Below, piece after piece: positions 11,716-22,284 of a stretch of 64,000 nucleotides of DNA. The translations under genes were made by a program, and so were the position numbers. Within the stretch, counting starts at the first letter, position 1, and each line of letters begins with the position of its first letter. The notes beneath the pieces are model-generated. The model did not search any database. It saw only the letters and a program-made list of their open reading frames with translations, and was not told the origin of the DNA. The stretch lies in assembly GCF_028640845.1 (NCBI RefSeq), contig NC_080542.1, positions 129,354,580 to 129,418,579 of the forward strand, in the 5' to 3' direction. The DNA is from Ahaetulla prasina. Its lineage: Eukaryota; Chordata; Lepidosauria; Squamata; Colubridae.

Positions 11716-12230
11716 TGTCTGTCAGGCCAACCTGACAACTCGGGAGGAGAGCGTCCCACCCCTCTTCACAAGGCACACCTGGGAATCAAGACATAAGGAG
11801 ACGCTGTGGGAAAGGGTGTTTGTCAGGAACAAGCACTAATTTCATGGAGTTTTGTGTGCCATTGCCGACATTTGGAGTTCCTGGACTTTTTGCTTTATTT
11901 CTTGCTTCCTGGTTTAATTGCCTTGTAACTTTGCTTCCTAAAACCATTGCCATGTTCTTTTGTTTCCTGGACTCATTGACTTATTCCCTTGCCCTGCTGG
12001 ATTTCTTACTTTGCAGCCACTGTGCTCACAGCATTTTGCTGGACTATTTGTAGCCAAAGGCTGCTGGAGGTGTGTGTGTCTGTGTGTTCACTTTGTTCTG
12101 GGACTTGCCATAACGTGGTAACATTTGAAGGAAAGTTGGAGCAATAAAGGAGCGACTTGAACTATCAACTGACTGTGTTGCCTTTATGCCTTGCACTGGG
12201 TCATCGCACTATTTATACCCTAGACTCCTG
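11716..12230 (+). mobile_element. LTR-like sequence, boundaries unclear
   Basis: The stretch starts TGTCTGTCAGG, has T-rich and C-rich tracts, an AATAAA signal at 12143-12148, and then a GT/T-rich segment (ctgtgttgcctttatgcc). This order is typical of the U3-R-U5 layout of a retroviral or Gypsy LTR. I could not find matching target duplications or a clear CA end, and there are no internal coding regions. Alternatives are an old polyadenylated pseudogene or a chance arrangement. Confidence 0.35.
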
Positions 12231-13767
12231 TTGTGGCCCATAGATGATGAGATGCTAAAGTGTGCCACTGGATTTTTGCCTTCACCCCTCCATAGCTACT
12301 TTTACTTACATGAAAACTGCTGTCAGTGAGTATTCTCTTCTCAATAGAAAACATGCCTAGAACCTTGAAGATCTTTTCCTAGCATTTAATTTCTATTATT
12401 TTGATTTGGTTGTAGCCATACAGAACATCAACCCCTCTGCTTTACTGTGGCATCAGAATAGACTATTACCAGCAGCTGCTGATTGTATTAATCCTTTCAT
12501 ACTCTACTCCCTTGAGAATCTCAGAATGACTTGTAGAAAACTCTTTGAGGTCTCCCATTCTGAGACTTTCAGTTGTTGCTTACTTAGCATCTACACTATT
12601 ACAGTATCAGGTACCACCAGATACAGTCATTTTCATTAACTTTTTAGTAGAGTTCAGTAACATTTCACCACAATATGTCTCCTTTTACTCTAATGACAAA
12701 ATTCCCATTTGACTTCACAGGGAGTAAGAGCCAGCCCTAGATAATTAGATAATTAACTTACACAATTAGCTTATTATCATCAATTTTTATTCTGCCTGCA
12801 AAAGAAATTAAATACTAATGTTTGTGTTTCAGGAAAGTAGACTTAATAACAAAGAGAGGCGTCTGTTCAATCTGAAATAAAATATATAACGAGATATTTT
12901 TTTAAAAAAGGCTATAAAAAATAAAAGCCCTTTGCTTTAAGTCTGAGTTTGGTTGGCTTGATAACAAACTTTGCATCAATATAATCTATCTGCCTTTGTG
13001 CGTTTATAAATTGACATTGTACCATTATTGAACACCATAACAAAAATGCAAGCATTTTATATTTTTCATAATAATACCAGAAGGGATACAAACTTATTAG
13101 GAAAATTGGAGCTATAATCATGATTCGACCTGTTTTAATGCATTCCCTTCAGATTGAACACAGTAATCATGGTAAACAGCAGTTGTACTGCATTCATTAC
13201 AGATCAGCTCCCATTTCTCTGAGTCATATTTCATTTTCTTCAATAGGTGTTCATCATAATTTGTCTGTCACTTATTACAGCTGATATTAAATGGCTTTTC
13301 AACTAAATGTATGTTTGTGTTATTTATGAACTTGAGTACATTTGCAGGAGTATACTTTCCTGTTTCACATGAAATGGCCAGACCCATTTACCGAATGCTA
13401 CCGGTAGAAGCTGGCTGCACCATGTGGAATTGTGGGGAATGAAAAAGCTGCTGAATGGGTTTGCTTCTGATAAATTATGGGAGACTCAATGATTCTCTGT
13501 CTCAGATTCGATTTGTTTGATATGTGTTCTCTAAACAGGTAGGATTCAGATCGGCATTTCATTCTGAGCACCAGAAGCAACATATTCCATTTTGCCTCTT
13601 CAAAGGGAAGCATCAGAAGCAATGAGGACCATCTCATGGTCTGTAAAGGAGATGCCAGTCTGTGTCATGGCAGTCTCTTTATTTAGAAGCAGATGACTTC
13701 CAGGTATAGACAGCTTGCTCGCGGCCCCCCCTCTCTCACACACACATACACACACAATCACATAGGG
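12231..13767. other. Unclassified AT-rich DNA
   Basis: No exon or clear repeat. A short CA tract (about 13738-13756) precedes the next MITE. The moderately complex sequence at 12900-13370 could contain conserved non-coding DNA, but this cannot be judged from one sequence. Confidence 0.35.
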
Positions 13768-14315
13768 TAGGGGTGTCAAACTCAAGGGCTTCGGGCCGCA
13801 TCTGGCCTGCAGGGTGCTTAGATTTGGCCAGCCTGGAAAAGCAAAGGACTGGCCTGCAGTCCCTCTGCCATCACTCACCCCCCCGAGGTCCGTTTTCGCT
13901 GATAGAGGGCTAGCAAAACAAACTAAAAAAAAAAAGGGAGAAATGTTTCCCCTTTTGTATTTGAGCATGCAAGAAGGGACAGGAAAGGAGAAAGGGAAAG
14001 AGGAAAGGCAAAGAAAAAGAAGAAAAGATGGGAAGAGAGCAAAGAAGGAAAAAATAAGGAAATAGGGGAAGGAAAAAGAAAGGGGAAGGAAGAGAGAAGG
14101 AAAAAGAAGAGGAGAAGGAAGGAAGGAGATTATAATGAGAGTGAGGGAAGGTTCTCAGGGAAGTTCTGCCTTAGCATTTGACAACCACAGGTGCCCCTAC
14201 ACGAATGACTTCGAACTTACCATGTGCACAATGGCCACCCCCACCCCTGGACATGCCCCCTGACCCTCCAAGGTCAAACACAACGACCCTCAATGAAATC
14301 GAGTTTAACACCCCT
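13768..14315. mobile_element. hAT-type MITE with internal purine tract
   Basis: The ends taggggtgtcaaactc and gagtttaacacccctg are inverted repeats with one or two mismatches, of the same family as 3839-4092. Shared internal motifs include 'ggcctgcag' and 'tggccagcctggaaa' near the left and 'ccctccaaggtcaaacac' near the right. The extra length over the 254-bp copy comes largely from a purine-rich tract (13926-14130). Flanking octamers match only 5 of 8. Confidence 0.8.
13926..14130 (+). repeat. Purine (GA)-rich tract
   Basis: Roughly 200 bases consist almost entirely of A and G on the + strand (aaaggagaaagggaaagagg type). It lies within the hAT-type MITE and is probably an expanded simple repeat. 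Long purine:pyrimidine mirror tracts can adopt triplex structures, but no function is shown here. Confidence 0.85.
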
Positions 14316-15465
14316 GACTTAGAAGAAAAAATAACAGTCAGGACAATGATATGCCTGCTCCAATCCAGCCTACCAATTCATTTTGAGTTACTGATTCAAA
14401 CCACCCTTAGATTGAATCAACTCACCCAAGCTTTGCACAGCCATACCACAGTTGTTCATGAAGCATGACTAGAATTCAGATGATAATCTGACAGACATGT
14501 AAGTAAGCTCTTTAGCAATAGTTCATTTTTATAAATCTATCTATTAACTGTGCATGGAACAATCACTTTGAAGAAAAGTAATTTACAAAGCCACACAAAA
14601 GCATCTTGAATAACAATGTTCAAAAGCATTTCTTTTCAGAGGAATTAGCCAGCAAACAAATGATTTCTTTTGGGGAAGCTAGCAATCAAAATCTAATATG
14701 GAATTAATTAGCTCTTATAGATTAAAGATCAAAATGCAAGTTACAATAAGACAGAAGAATAAATGCAAGTAATAGAAATCATAAGTAACAAATGGAAAGT
14801 CATGCATAGATCTAAATAAGTATTGGTTAGGGTTGAAAACTCAGTAATTATACAAAAATAGCCAGTAACAAAATAATCCTATCCCAGGAGTTAAGAGAGA
14901 TTGGAGATGATATGATCCCTTCTTTCTCGCTAGTGGAGGTTACATCTAAAAATTTTTCATGTCAAGCTGAAATCCTCTTGGTTTTCTTTGTCTTGTTTAG
15001 CTTCGAAGACCCAGACAATATCAACTACTCCTTTCTGACAACTGAGAAACCGAGGTTATAGTTGCAAAGAGAAAGGTTTGACATAGATATTAAGTGCCTT
15101 CAGAGCAAAAATTCTCTTCTTGCACAAACTTAGCAAAACCCAAGATGCCTTGTGGAAGTGTAGTGATACTATTCTGCATTCACTGGGTGAGTCACCTAAA
15201 TAGATATTTTAGAAAAACCAGAAACTAGAGATGTTTAAAGAGACTATTGTGTTGGAAACATAGAAAAAGAAGCTTTGGTTATGATGCCTGCCCATAGATT
15301 GTCAGGGAAAGATTGCAATAATGGTCAGGTTTCATCATTTATGGTTCCAGGGATGGCAAAACCTTTTCTGTCACTATTTCATTAACAAATTACTACTAGG
15401 AGAGAGAAATCAGCAAAGGGATAAGTGTGGACTATCAGGTTTTCTTTAGATATTTTACTAACATA
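14316..15465. other. Unclassified AT-rich DNA
   Basis: No exon, RNA gene or clear transposon recognised. Confidence 0.35.
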
Positions 15466-15851
15466 GAGCTAGTCCTCAATTTACAACTACAGTTGAGACC
15501 AGAATGCTTAGCAAGACAATTGTTAAGTGAGTCATGCACAATTTTATTTTACATTTGTGAGGCAAATGCCTACAGTTATTAAGTGAATTATGCAGCTGTT
15601 AAGCAAATCCATCTTCCCTCACTGACTTTGCTTGTGGGAAGCCAATTGGGAAGGTCACAAATGGTGATCACATGACCCTGGGATACTTCAACCTTCCTAA
15701 ATACATGCTAGTTGCCAAGCGTCTTAATTTTAATCATATGACCATCGGAGCTCTGCAACAGTCATAAGTGCAAGGATCGGTTATAAGTAATTATTTTCAG
15801 TGTCCTAACTTGGAACAGTTGCCAAACTCCTTGTATGTCAAGGAGTATTTC
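15466..15851 (+). mobile_element. TA-flanked Tigger-like MITE, degenerate
   Basis: Starts gagctagtcctcaattta and ends ttgtatgtcaaggagtatt, degenerate inverted ends of the caggtagtcctcgacttacg family. TA dinucleotides flank both sides (15464-15465 and 15852-15853). Internal motifs such as ttgttaagtgagt and gtgatcacatgaccc match the better copy at 50045-50432. TA duplications point to the Tc1/mariner-pogo superfamily. Confidence 0.75.
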
Positions 15852-17609
15852 TACCAAGATGTACTCTAATTGAGGAGGTGACTAATGAAAAATCTGTTCT
15901 CTGCAGTGGAATGGTCAGCAGTAAATCCAATAGAATATGTGATGATGTCATCAAACTAATGTTCTCATTGAATATTTGCAACTTGGCGTTTGGAGATATT
16001 TAAATTGCAGCATTTGTATTATGAATTCACACAAACATCCTCACCTTTATAGTGGCCCTTAGTATACAAACTCTAAGATTTTGCATGACATTTATTCTAT
16101 TGTCATTTTTGTATTATGGGCAAGCCATTTTTCAATCCATTAAAAAAAGATAATTTTAATCCTGCTTGTTGCTTTATTATTTTTTACAACTTTTTTTTTT
16201 TGCATTGACTTTGCTTTTTCAACTTTTATAATTTTGTAAATTATACTCTAGCAGTGTAAATAAAGAGTGGGATTAAAATAAATAAGTAAGCTTGTATGGT
16301 GATTGAGATTCAATTCTGAAAAGATACTTCACAGCTTGTAAAGTACATGAAAGTAGCACCAATTGGTGATTAATTAAAGTTATTGAATCTCTTTCCAGAT
16401 ATGAATCTGAAAATGTGAATGCTTTAATGAGCAGCCAATAGATACTATATTTACGACCCCACATAGGACTAATAAAAATACTTATTTCAAATAATATGAA
16501 ATTATTTTAATTTTCTAAACATTTTTCCTTTTGACAATAAAACTGAGGAATTCATGAGGTCTGGATAATTAAGAAAAATTTATGGAATGAATCATCCAGG
16601 TTGCCATAGCAGCTACAACCTATTCCTTTTTATGAAAATGCTGTCCATCCTTTAGCTTCTATGTACTGAGTAACTGGACACCTTATTAGCTTAATGAAGG
16701 ATCTCTTCAAGAGGCTTATTTGTAAATTATATGTCTAACAAGTAGACTGCTGTATTCCGAAAGGCCATCTGGACCGGCTCCATAAGACCTTTGATAGTGA
16801 ACAACTTATTTGATTTGGTGGGCTGTAAAAAGGGAAAAAATGTGATACTATGAGTGCATATTATAAAGCTAGGTTTAAAATGAAATCCTCTCTAGGCTTT
16901 AGAAATCATCTCAGCATAATACAACTTTTACTGAATGATTGAATCTGAAAAATTATATAATGTCTGAAATTCAGCTGTTCCATTATTAGCTCTTGTTTAA
17001 ATATCCTGCAGAGAGTAGAATTCCTGCTATTTGTCCATGGCTTAGAGGTAGTATTAGTGGCCAACCATTTGCATAAATATTAAATTCCTCACTCGTGTTT
17101 GGATCAAGTTCTGTCAAGGAAGTATAAAGCATAGGTTTTGAAACAGCAGAAGAATAAAAAAAGAAATGCACTTTGAGGATTTGAAAGAGGTGTCAAAAAT
17201 GTATCACTTGCTTCTAAGCATAATCAATTCAGAAAAGTTTTAGCAAAACCATCAGAGCCAAAATGGGGGGATTTCAGAACAGGAACTCACATGAAATATT
17301 TAAAAACATCCCAAGAATAATGATTACAATGGATTGGACCCAAGTTTTGTTATCCATAGAGAGTACTGTTCTTTTTTTTTTTAATATCTCAGTAATGTTC
17401 TAATAAACTTCAGAGGCTGCACCTGAGACAGGCTTGATGAAAACCATGCTGTTACTTTCTGTGTTGTAAAAAAATAGCCTTTTCAGATGCATGTATGAAG
17501 ATACAGAGAGCTGAAAGCAGAATTCAGAAAATATAACACATGTAGCCATTGCCTCTTTCCATTATGCATAAATTCAGGCTGGAGAACCAGTGGACTTGAA
17601 TAGAGCAAT
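15852..17609. other. Unclassified AT-rich DNA
   Basis: No recognisable exon or preserved transposon. Short frames only (16273-16464, 16986-17171). Confidence 0.35.
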
Positions 17610-18690
17610 CAGATTTATTTATTTATTTTTATTTATTTATTTGTCACAACAGTATATATAAGCATAAGCATGAAATAACTATACAATATATGTGTAAATA
17701 TAATCATAAGTATGTGATAACCACATACCTCATGCCTCCCACCGACCCGTACGCTCTCACAGAGAGGGACTTCTCAGGGTGCCGTCCGCCGAACAATGTC
17801 GGCTGGCGGCCCCCAGGGGAAGGGCCTTCTCTGTGGGGGCTCCCACACTCTGGAACGAGCTTCCCCCGGGTTTACGCCAAATACCTGACCTTCGGACATT
17901 CCGTCGCGAACTGAAGACACATCTTTTTATTCGCGCGGGGCTGGCTTGAATTGAATTTTATTAATTTTAAATTTTTATTAATTAATTTTAAATGGGGTTT
18001 TTAGTTTATGGTATATTTTAACTTCTCAGGCTAATTTTAAAATAAGTTTTTTAATTTGCATTTTAAATTGTATATTGTATTATCTGTTTTATTTTTGCCT
18101 GTACACCGCCCTGAGTCCTTCGGGAGAAGGGCGGTATAAAAATTAAATAAATAAATAAATAAATAAATAATAAATAACTATATGAAATTGGATACAATCA
18201 AAGGGAATATTAGGACAGGAACGGTAGGCACGTTGGTGCTCTTATGCACGCCACTCAATAGTAGATAGTTTTTGGTTAAAGCTTTGGGGATTTTGCGAAG
18301 AGACCACAGAGGCTGGTAGTGCATTCCAGGCATTAACAACTCTGTTACTAAAGTCATATTTCCTGCAATCAAGATTGGAGTGGTTCACATTAAGCTTAAA
18401 TCTATTGTGTGCTCGTGTATTGTTGTGATTGAAGCTGAAGTAGTCTTCAACAGGAAGGATGTTGTAACAGATGATTCTATGAGTTAAACTCACGTCATGT
18501 CGAAGGCGGCGGAGTTCTAAATTTTCTAAACCCAGGATTTCAAGTCTGGTGGCATAAGGTATTTTGTTGTAATCAGAGGAGTGGAGAACTCTTCTTGTAA
18601 AATATTTCTGGACACGCTCAATTGTATTAATGTCTGAAATGAGGTATGGGTTCCAGACAGGCGAGCTGTATTCTAGAATTGGTCTATACT
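17610..18690 (-). mobile_element. CR1-superfamily LINE 3' end, split by another LINE
   Basis: On the minus strand, 18690 to about 18240 is one continuous frame for the C-terminus of a LINE ORF2. It includes RPILEYSSPVWNPY, IERVQKYFTRRVL, and near the end SNRVVNAWNALPASVV, the conserved tail region of CR1/jockey-type ORF2. It stops at about 18240, followed by a 3' UTR running to a TTTATTTATTT-type tail at 17610. The UTR is interrupted by a separate L2-like LINE fragment (17737-18177); comparison with copies at 49690-49880 and 50745-51092 shows the join at 'gtatgtgataac|aactatatg'. The copy is 5'-truncated, but the remaining frame is intact, suggesting a fairly young insertion. Endonuclease and RT domains are absent. 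Confidence 0.8.
17737..18177 (+). mobile_element. L2-like LINE 3' fragment
   Basis: Contains the ORF2 end in broken frames (the segments for cggcccccaggggaagggcc and ctctggaacgagcttccc match the longer copies at 22483-23995 and 53332-55025). Then comes a 3' UTR ending in the hairpin caccgccctgagtcc...ggcggtat and an AAATAAAT tail. This hairpin-plus-tail is the 3' end that the element's own RT would recognise. It is nested in the CR1-superfamily LINE of opposite orientation. Confidence 0.85.
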
Positions 18691-18691
18691 A

Positions 18692-18975
18692 CAGGTAATC
18701 TTTGACTTATGACTGCAACTGAACCAATGGTGAAATCCATTTTTTTTCACTACCGGTTCTGTGGGCATGGCTTGGTGGGTGTGGAAGGGGAAGGATTTTG
18801 CAAAATCTCCACTCCCACCCACTCTGGGGCTAGCCAGAGGTGGTATTTACTGGTTCTCTGAACTACTCAAAATTTCTGCTACTGGTTCTCCAGAACCTGT
18901 CAGAACCTGCTGGATTTCACCTCGAACTGAACCCAAAATTTCTGTTGCTAAGCAAGTGCATTTTGTCCCATTTTA
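18692..18975 (+). mobile_element. Truncated TA-flanked Tigger-like MITE
   Basis: Begins acaggtaatctttgacttat and continues after the nested MITE as ccaaaatttctgttgctaag and cattttgtcccattttac, matching the first quarter of the 50045-50432 copy. It is cut off near 18975, where a LINE-tail-like sequence starts. Confidence 0.75.
18725..18924. mobile_element. hAT-type MITE nested in Tigger-like element
   Basis: The ends caatggtgaaatcc and ggatttcacctcg are inverted repeats flanked by a perfect 8-bp duplication, aactgaac (18717-18724 and 18925-18932). It has the family's 'actaccggttctgtgggc' start and 'ctactggttctcc' end motifs. At 200 bp it is a short internally deleted member without the hairpin array. 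Confidence 0.9.
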
Positions 18976-19163
18976 CAAATCAAATCAAATCTTTATTGTT
19001 CAATGTACAACATGTGTACAATGAGATTGAATGAGCCCCTTTTGGCAGAGCCCCCCACCCCGAAACACAGAATACATCTCAATAATTCAAAATAAAAGAA
19101 AAGGAAATCCTTAAATCCAGATAAGTAATAACTAGCACACATTCCCATATACATATATGAATC
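18976..19163 (-). mobile_element. Possible Rex1-like LINE tail fragment
   Basis: The sequence aaatcaaatcaaatctttat followed by 'tgttcaatgtacaacatgtg' resembles, in reverse, the 3' tail layout of the Rex1-like copies at 56343-56825 (simple repeat, tttatt, then a short inverted motif). There is no coding part, so the family call is weak. Confidence 0.35.
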
Positions 19164-19164
19164 C

Positions 19165-19400
19165 CAGTGGTGGGATTCAATTTTTTTTTACTACTGGTTC
19201 TGCGGGTGTGGCTTGGTGGGTGTGGCTAGGTGGTCATGTGACTGGGCGGGTGTGGTTGGGTGGTCATGTGACTGGGTTGGAGTGGCTTGGTGATCATGTG
19301 ACTGGGTGGGTGTGGCCAACTCAACATTACTTACGTCAAGGGGTGCCTTGGCCGGCCCCTCCTTTTCCAGCCACTCCTTGTCATGCCCAGCATCAACCTA
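19165..19400. mobile_element. hAT-type MITE left part with 30-bp minisatellite
   Basis: Starts cagtggtgggattcaa, followed by actactggttctgcgggtgt, as in the cagKggtgRRAT families. No right terminal repeat was found, so it is truncated or its right end is diverged near 19400. Three tandem 30-bp units (19220-19309) form the centre. Confidence 0.6.
19220..19317 (+). repeat. 30-bp minisatellite, about 3.3 copies
   Basis: The units start gtgtggctaggtgg (19220), gtgtggttgggtgg (19250) and gagtggcttggtga (19280); each then has tcatgtgactggg. A further partial unit follows at 19310. A matching peptide repeat appears in the overlapping frame, but that is a by-product. Confidence 0.85.
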
Positions 19401-19549
19401 TCTATAGTTCTGTAAAAATGTTGTTCACCTTTTTTCAACTTTATTATCTGCATCTACATACTATAGATGTACTTTCATAGACCACTGAAAGGAGGAAATG
19501 GCTTACATGCTTTGCCCGAGACCGTGATAGGCAAGTCACAAAACAGGCT

Positions 19550-19945
19550 TTTGAGGGGCTGCCACAAAGAAGGTGGGGGCAATATATTTTCCAAAGAAGC
19601 AGAAGGCAGAACAAGAAGCAATTGATAGAAACTGAACAAAGAGAGAAGCAACCTAAAACTAAGGAGAAACTTCCTGACAGTGAGAACAATTAACCAGTGG
19701 AACTACTTGTCTCCAGACGTTTGGGTGCTCGATCACTGGAAGTTTTTAAGAAAAGACTGGACAGCCATTTCTCTGAAATGGTATAGGGTTCCCCACAAAG
19801 TCCCTTCTAAGTGTTCTTTTGTTATTTTGATACCTTTCCCAGGCCCTCTACTCAGATTTTGGCATCCTCAGTTTTCCTGCCTGAGCAGGGGGTTGGACTA
19901 GAAGACCTCAGAAGTCCCTTCCAACTCTGTTATTCCATTATTCCT
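19550..19945 (+). mobile_element. CR1 LINE 3' end
   Basis: The + strand carries degenerate codons for the CR1 ORF2 C-terminus (gctgccacaaagaagg..., then acaattaaccagtggaacta, corresponding to an 'INxWNxLP' motif), followed by ggttggactagaagacctc and a tail 'tgttattccatta'. A CA microsatellite follows. The frame is broken and the copy is 5'-truncated. Confidence 0.8.
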
Positions 19946-19948
19946 GAG

Positions 19949-19995
<47 letters not shown>
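19949..19995. repeat. (CA)n microsatellite
   Basis: A nearly pure CA run of about 22 units directly follows the CR1 tail. Frames here with long CV or TH runs are artefacts. Confidence 0.95.
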
Positions 19996-19997
<2 letters not shown>

Positions 19998-20053
19998 CAA
20001 TTTAAGCAAATTCCCTTGTTTTGGAGACTTTAGAATCAGAAGATATCTTAGAG

Positions 20054-20300
20054 CAGTGGTGGGCTGCAAATTTCTTAGCAACCAGTTCTGTGCCCTAATG
20101 ACTGGCTGGGTGGGTGTCGGCAGGGGGTATGACAGCACTCAGCCTCCTGCAACACTCTGCCAATCAAAATGAGCTGTAGGGGTTAATTACAAAATGTGGG
20201 TTTTGCTTTGTGACATCCAGACCCAGTGAGCAAGGGGTGTGAACTGTACAGAAAATACACTTTTGTTTGCTTACGAAGAAATAACCCCAAAGTCAGATGT
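20054..20300. mobile_element. hAT-type MITE, left end only
   Basis: Starts cagtggtgggctgcaaattt, followed by 'accagttctgtgccctaatg', typical of this family. No right inverted end or target duplication was found. The right boundary given is a guess. Confidence 0.45.
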
Positions 20301-20559
20301 ACACTAAATGTAGACTGACTTTTAGCTACACATCTTCCTAGCAAACAGCAAATTTTGAAGCTCCAGATAAAGAGGATTCATTTTAGGATGCGTAACCACA
20401 GTTTGCATGTTGGAGGTTCCTAAAAAAATGCTTTAAATAACATTTGAGGGAGAGGTGCAGAATAGTCCTTCTCTGCCTGAGGCTGCAGAGACCTGGCACC
20501 AATCAAAACACTTTTTTGTGAAGCAAGTGATGAATACTGACAGGGGGAAGCCACTAGTA

Positions 20560-21262
20560 CCGTATTTTTCAGAGTATAAGATGCACCCTCCAAAAAAAGA
20601 GGCTGAAATTTTGGATGCATCTTATAATCCAAATGTAGCATTTTTGAAACTTTTTTTGAGCCCTAACAAGGCGCTAGTGAATGAAATGATCTTCCGCACT
20701 TTGCCTGCTCCCTCTGGCTCTCAGATGTGCTTTAGAAGCTTTTTTCAGCCCTAATGAGGCACCAGCGAATGAGGCAATCTTCCATGTTTTGCCTGCTCCC
20801 TCTGACTCTCAGTTTTGCTTTAGAAAGTTTTTTCAGCCCTAATGAGGTGCTAGCAAGTGAAGTGATCTTCCAGGCTTTGTCTGCTCCTTCCAATTCTCAG
20901 CTGTGCTTTAGAAACTGTTTTTCAGCCCCAACAAGTACAGCAATCTTCCGTACTTTGCCTGCTCCCTCCAACTCCTAGCTGTGCTTTAGAAACTGTCGCT
21001 AACAAGGTGCTAGTGAGTGAAGCGATCTTCTGAGCTTCACCAGCTTTTCTCATTGCTTCTCTCTCCAAAGATCAGCTTTAGAAGCTGTTTTTTATCCCCA
21101 AGCAGGGAATAAAAAGCATGCACGCTCATTTAAAACTAGCAAACTAATGTGTTGAAGCTGAGCAGACTAAGAACGCTAGCCAGATGAATACCAGGTAGGC
21201 AAAAATTTTTCCCCTATTTTCCTCCCAAAACTAAGCTGCGTCTTATACTCTGAAAAATATGG
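20560..21262. mobile_element. TA-flanked MITE with 88-bp tandem array
   Basis: The ends ccgtatttttcagagtata and tatactctgaaaaatatgg are inverted repeats with one mismatch. TA lies at 20558-20559 and 21263-21264, so a Tc1/mariner-type insertion is likely. The interior has no transposase but contains an array of about 88-bp units (20660-21100). Frames at 20455-20978 come from the array. Confidence 0.85.
20660..21100 (+). repeat. 88-bp minisatellite inside MITE
   Basis: Units begin gccctaacaaggcgc (20660), gccctaatgaggcac (20748), gccctaatgaggtgc (20836) and gccccaacaagtaca (20925), spaced 88, 88 and 89 bases. A shortened unit begins near 20998. Each unit contains 'gatcttcc', 'tttgcctgctcc' and 'tgctttagaa'. 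Confidence 0.88.
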
Positions 21263-21264
21263 TA

Positions 21265-22097
21265 TATGAAAATAAGAGCAAACTCCATTCCCTTTTAGTA
21301 CTGATGATGTTACCTAGTTTAGTAATGAAACATCTACAAGAAAATCATCAATCTCAGAAAGCACCAAGAACCCCACAGTTCAACCCTGAGCTACAAATAT
21401 TCTTTTCTATTGATAAATAGAGTCTGCCTTATATGAGATGGCTCTCAGTGGATTTCATTCTAAATTTTGATACGATACCTGTAAATAAGGAATGTAGAAT
21501 TAAAATGGCTGAGTATTTAATCCTTCATACATCAAAAAATACAAGGCTAAGGGATAAACAAATAAAAAGATTTGAAAAAAGAAAAGGCTCAGGAAAGAAA
21601 AAGAGTGAAAGTGGAGGAAGGAAAGAGGAAAAGAAGGAAAACCAAAAAAGAATGACTTTTTGTACCAAGTTTCTTTGGTACAGATATAAGTAAAAAATAT
21701 ATCAAACTCTTACTCTAAGATTAACATTTGTCTATATTATTTCCATAATCCCATATCTAATCTTTTCATTTTTCATTATATCCAATTAATATAGTTATTA
21801 CATGCTTATGCTTATATATATATGCTTATATATTATATAGTTACTTTCATGCTTATGCTTAGATATACTGTTATGACAAAATAAATAAATAAATAAATAA
21901 AAATAAATAATCTAATCATAATAAATAATAAATAATCTAATCATCAAAGCACAGATCAACTTTTAATTTCAGTTTCTCACAAAAAGTCCAGTTCATACTG
22001 CTTTAATTACTATTTGTTAAGGAAACCATAACTGATATATTTAATCACACCAAAATAAAACAGGAATGGAAAATCCTAAACCTTAGTGAAGACCCAT
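21265..22097. other. Unclassified AT-rich DNA with a LINE tail
   Basis: A purine-rich stretch (21540-21650) gives a lysine-rich frame without a domain. Positions 21760-21935 contain, in + orientation, the 3' tail of the LINE family seen at 17610 (catgcttatgctta, then tgacaaaataaataaataaa), so a short LINE end is present. Confidence 0.45.
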
Positions 22098-22203
22098 GCG
22101 TCTCAACTTTGGCAACTTTAAGGTGTCTGGACTTCAATTCCCAGAATTCCCCAGGCAGCATGAAGTTCACCCATCTTAAACTTGCCAAGACTGAGAAACG
22201 CTG
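22098..22203. mobile_element. Short palindromic MITE
   Basis: The left gcgtctcaactttggcaact and right ttgccaagactgagaaacgc are inverted; the centre contains ggacttcaattcccagaatt. Same family as 26755-26882. The flanks gacccat and gatccac are weakly similar. Confidence 0.7.
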
Positions 22204-22284
22204 ATCCACAGATAAGGATTCCTTTTACATTCCTTTTTACTTGTTCCTACTTATTTATGACCAATCATAATGCAAAATCCCCAC

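Noticed and set aside
19680..19901. 73-codon frame as a small gene
   Set aside because: It is the CR1 ORF2 C-terminus and 3' UTR.
19938..20138. Frame with a long Cys-Val run
   Set aside because: Translation of the CA microsatellite.
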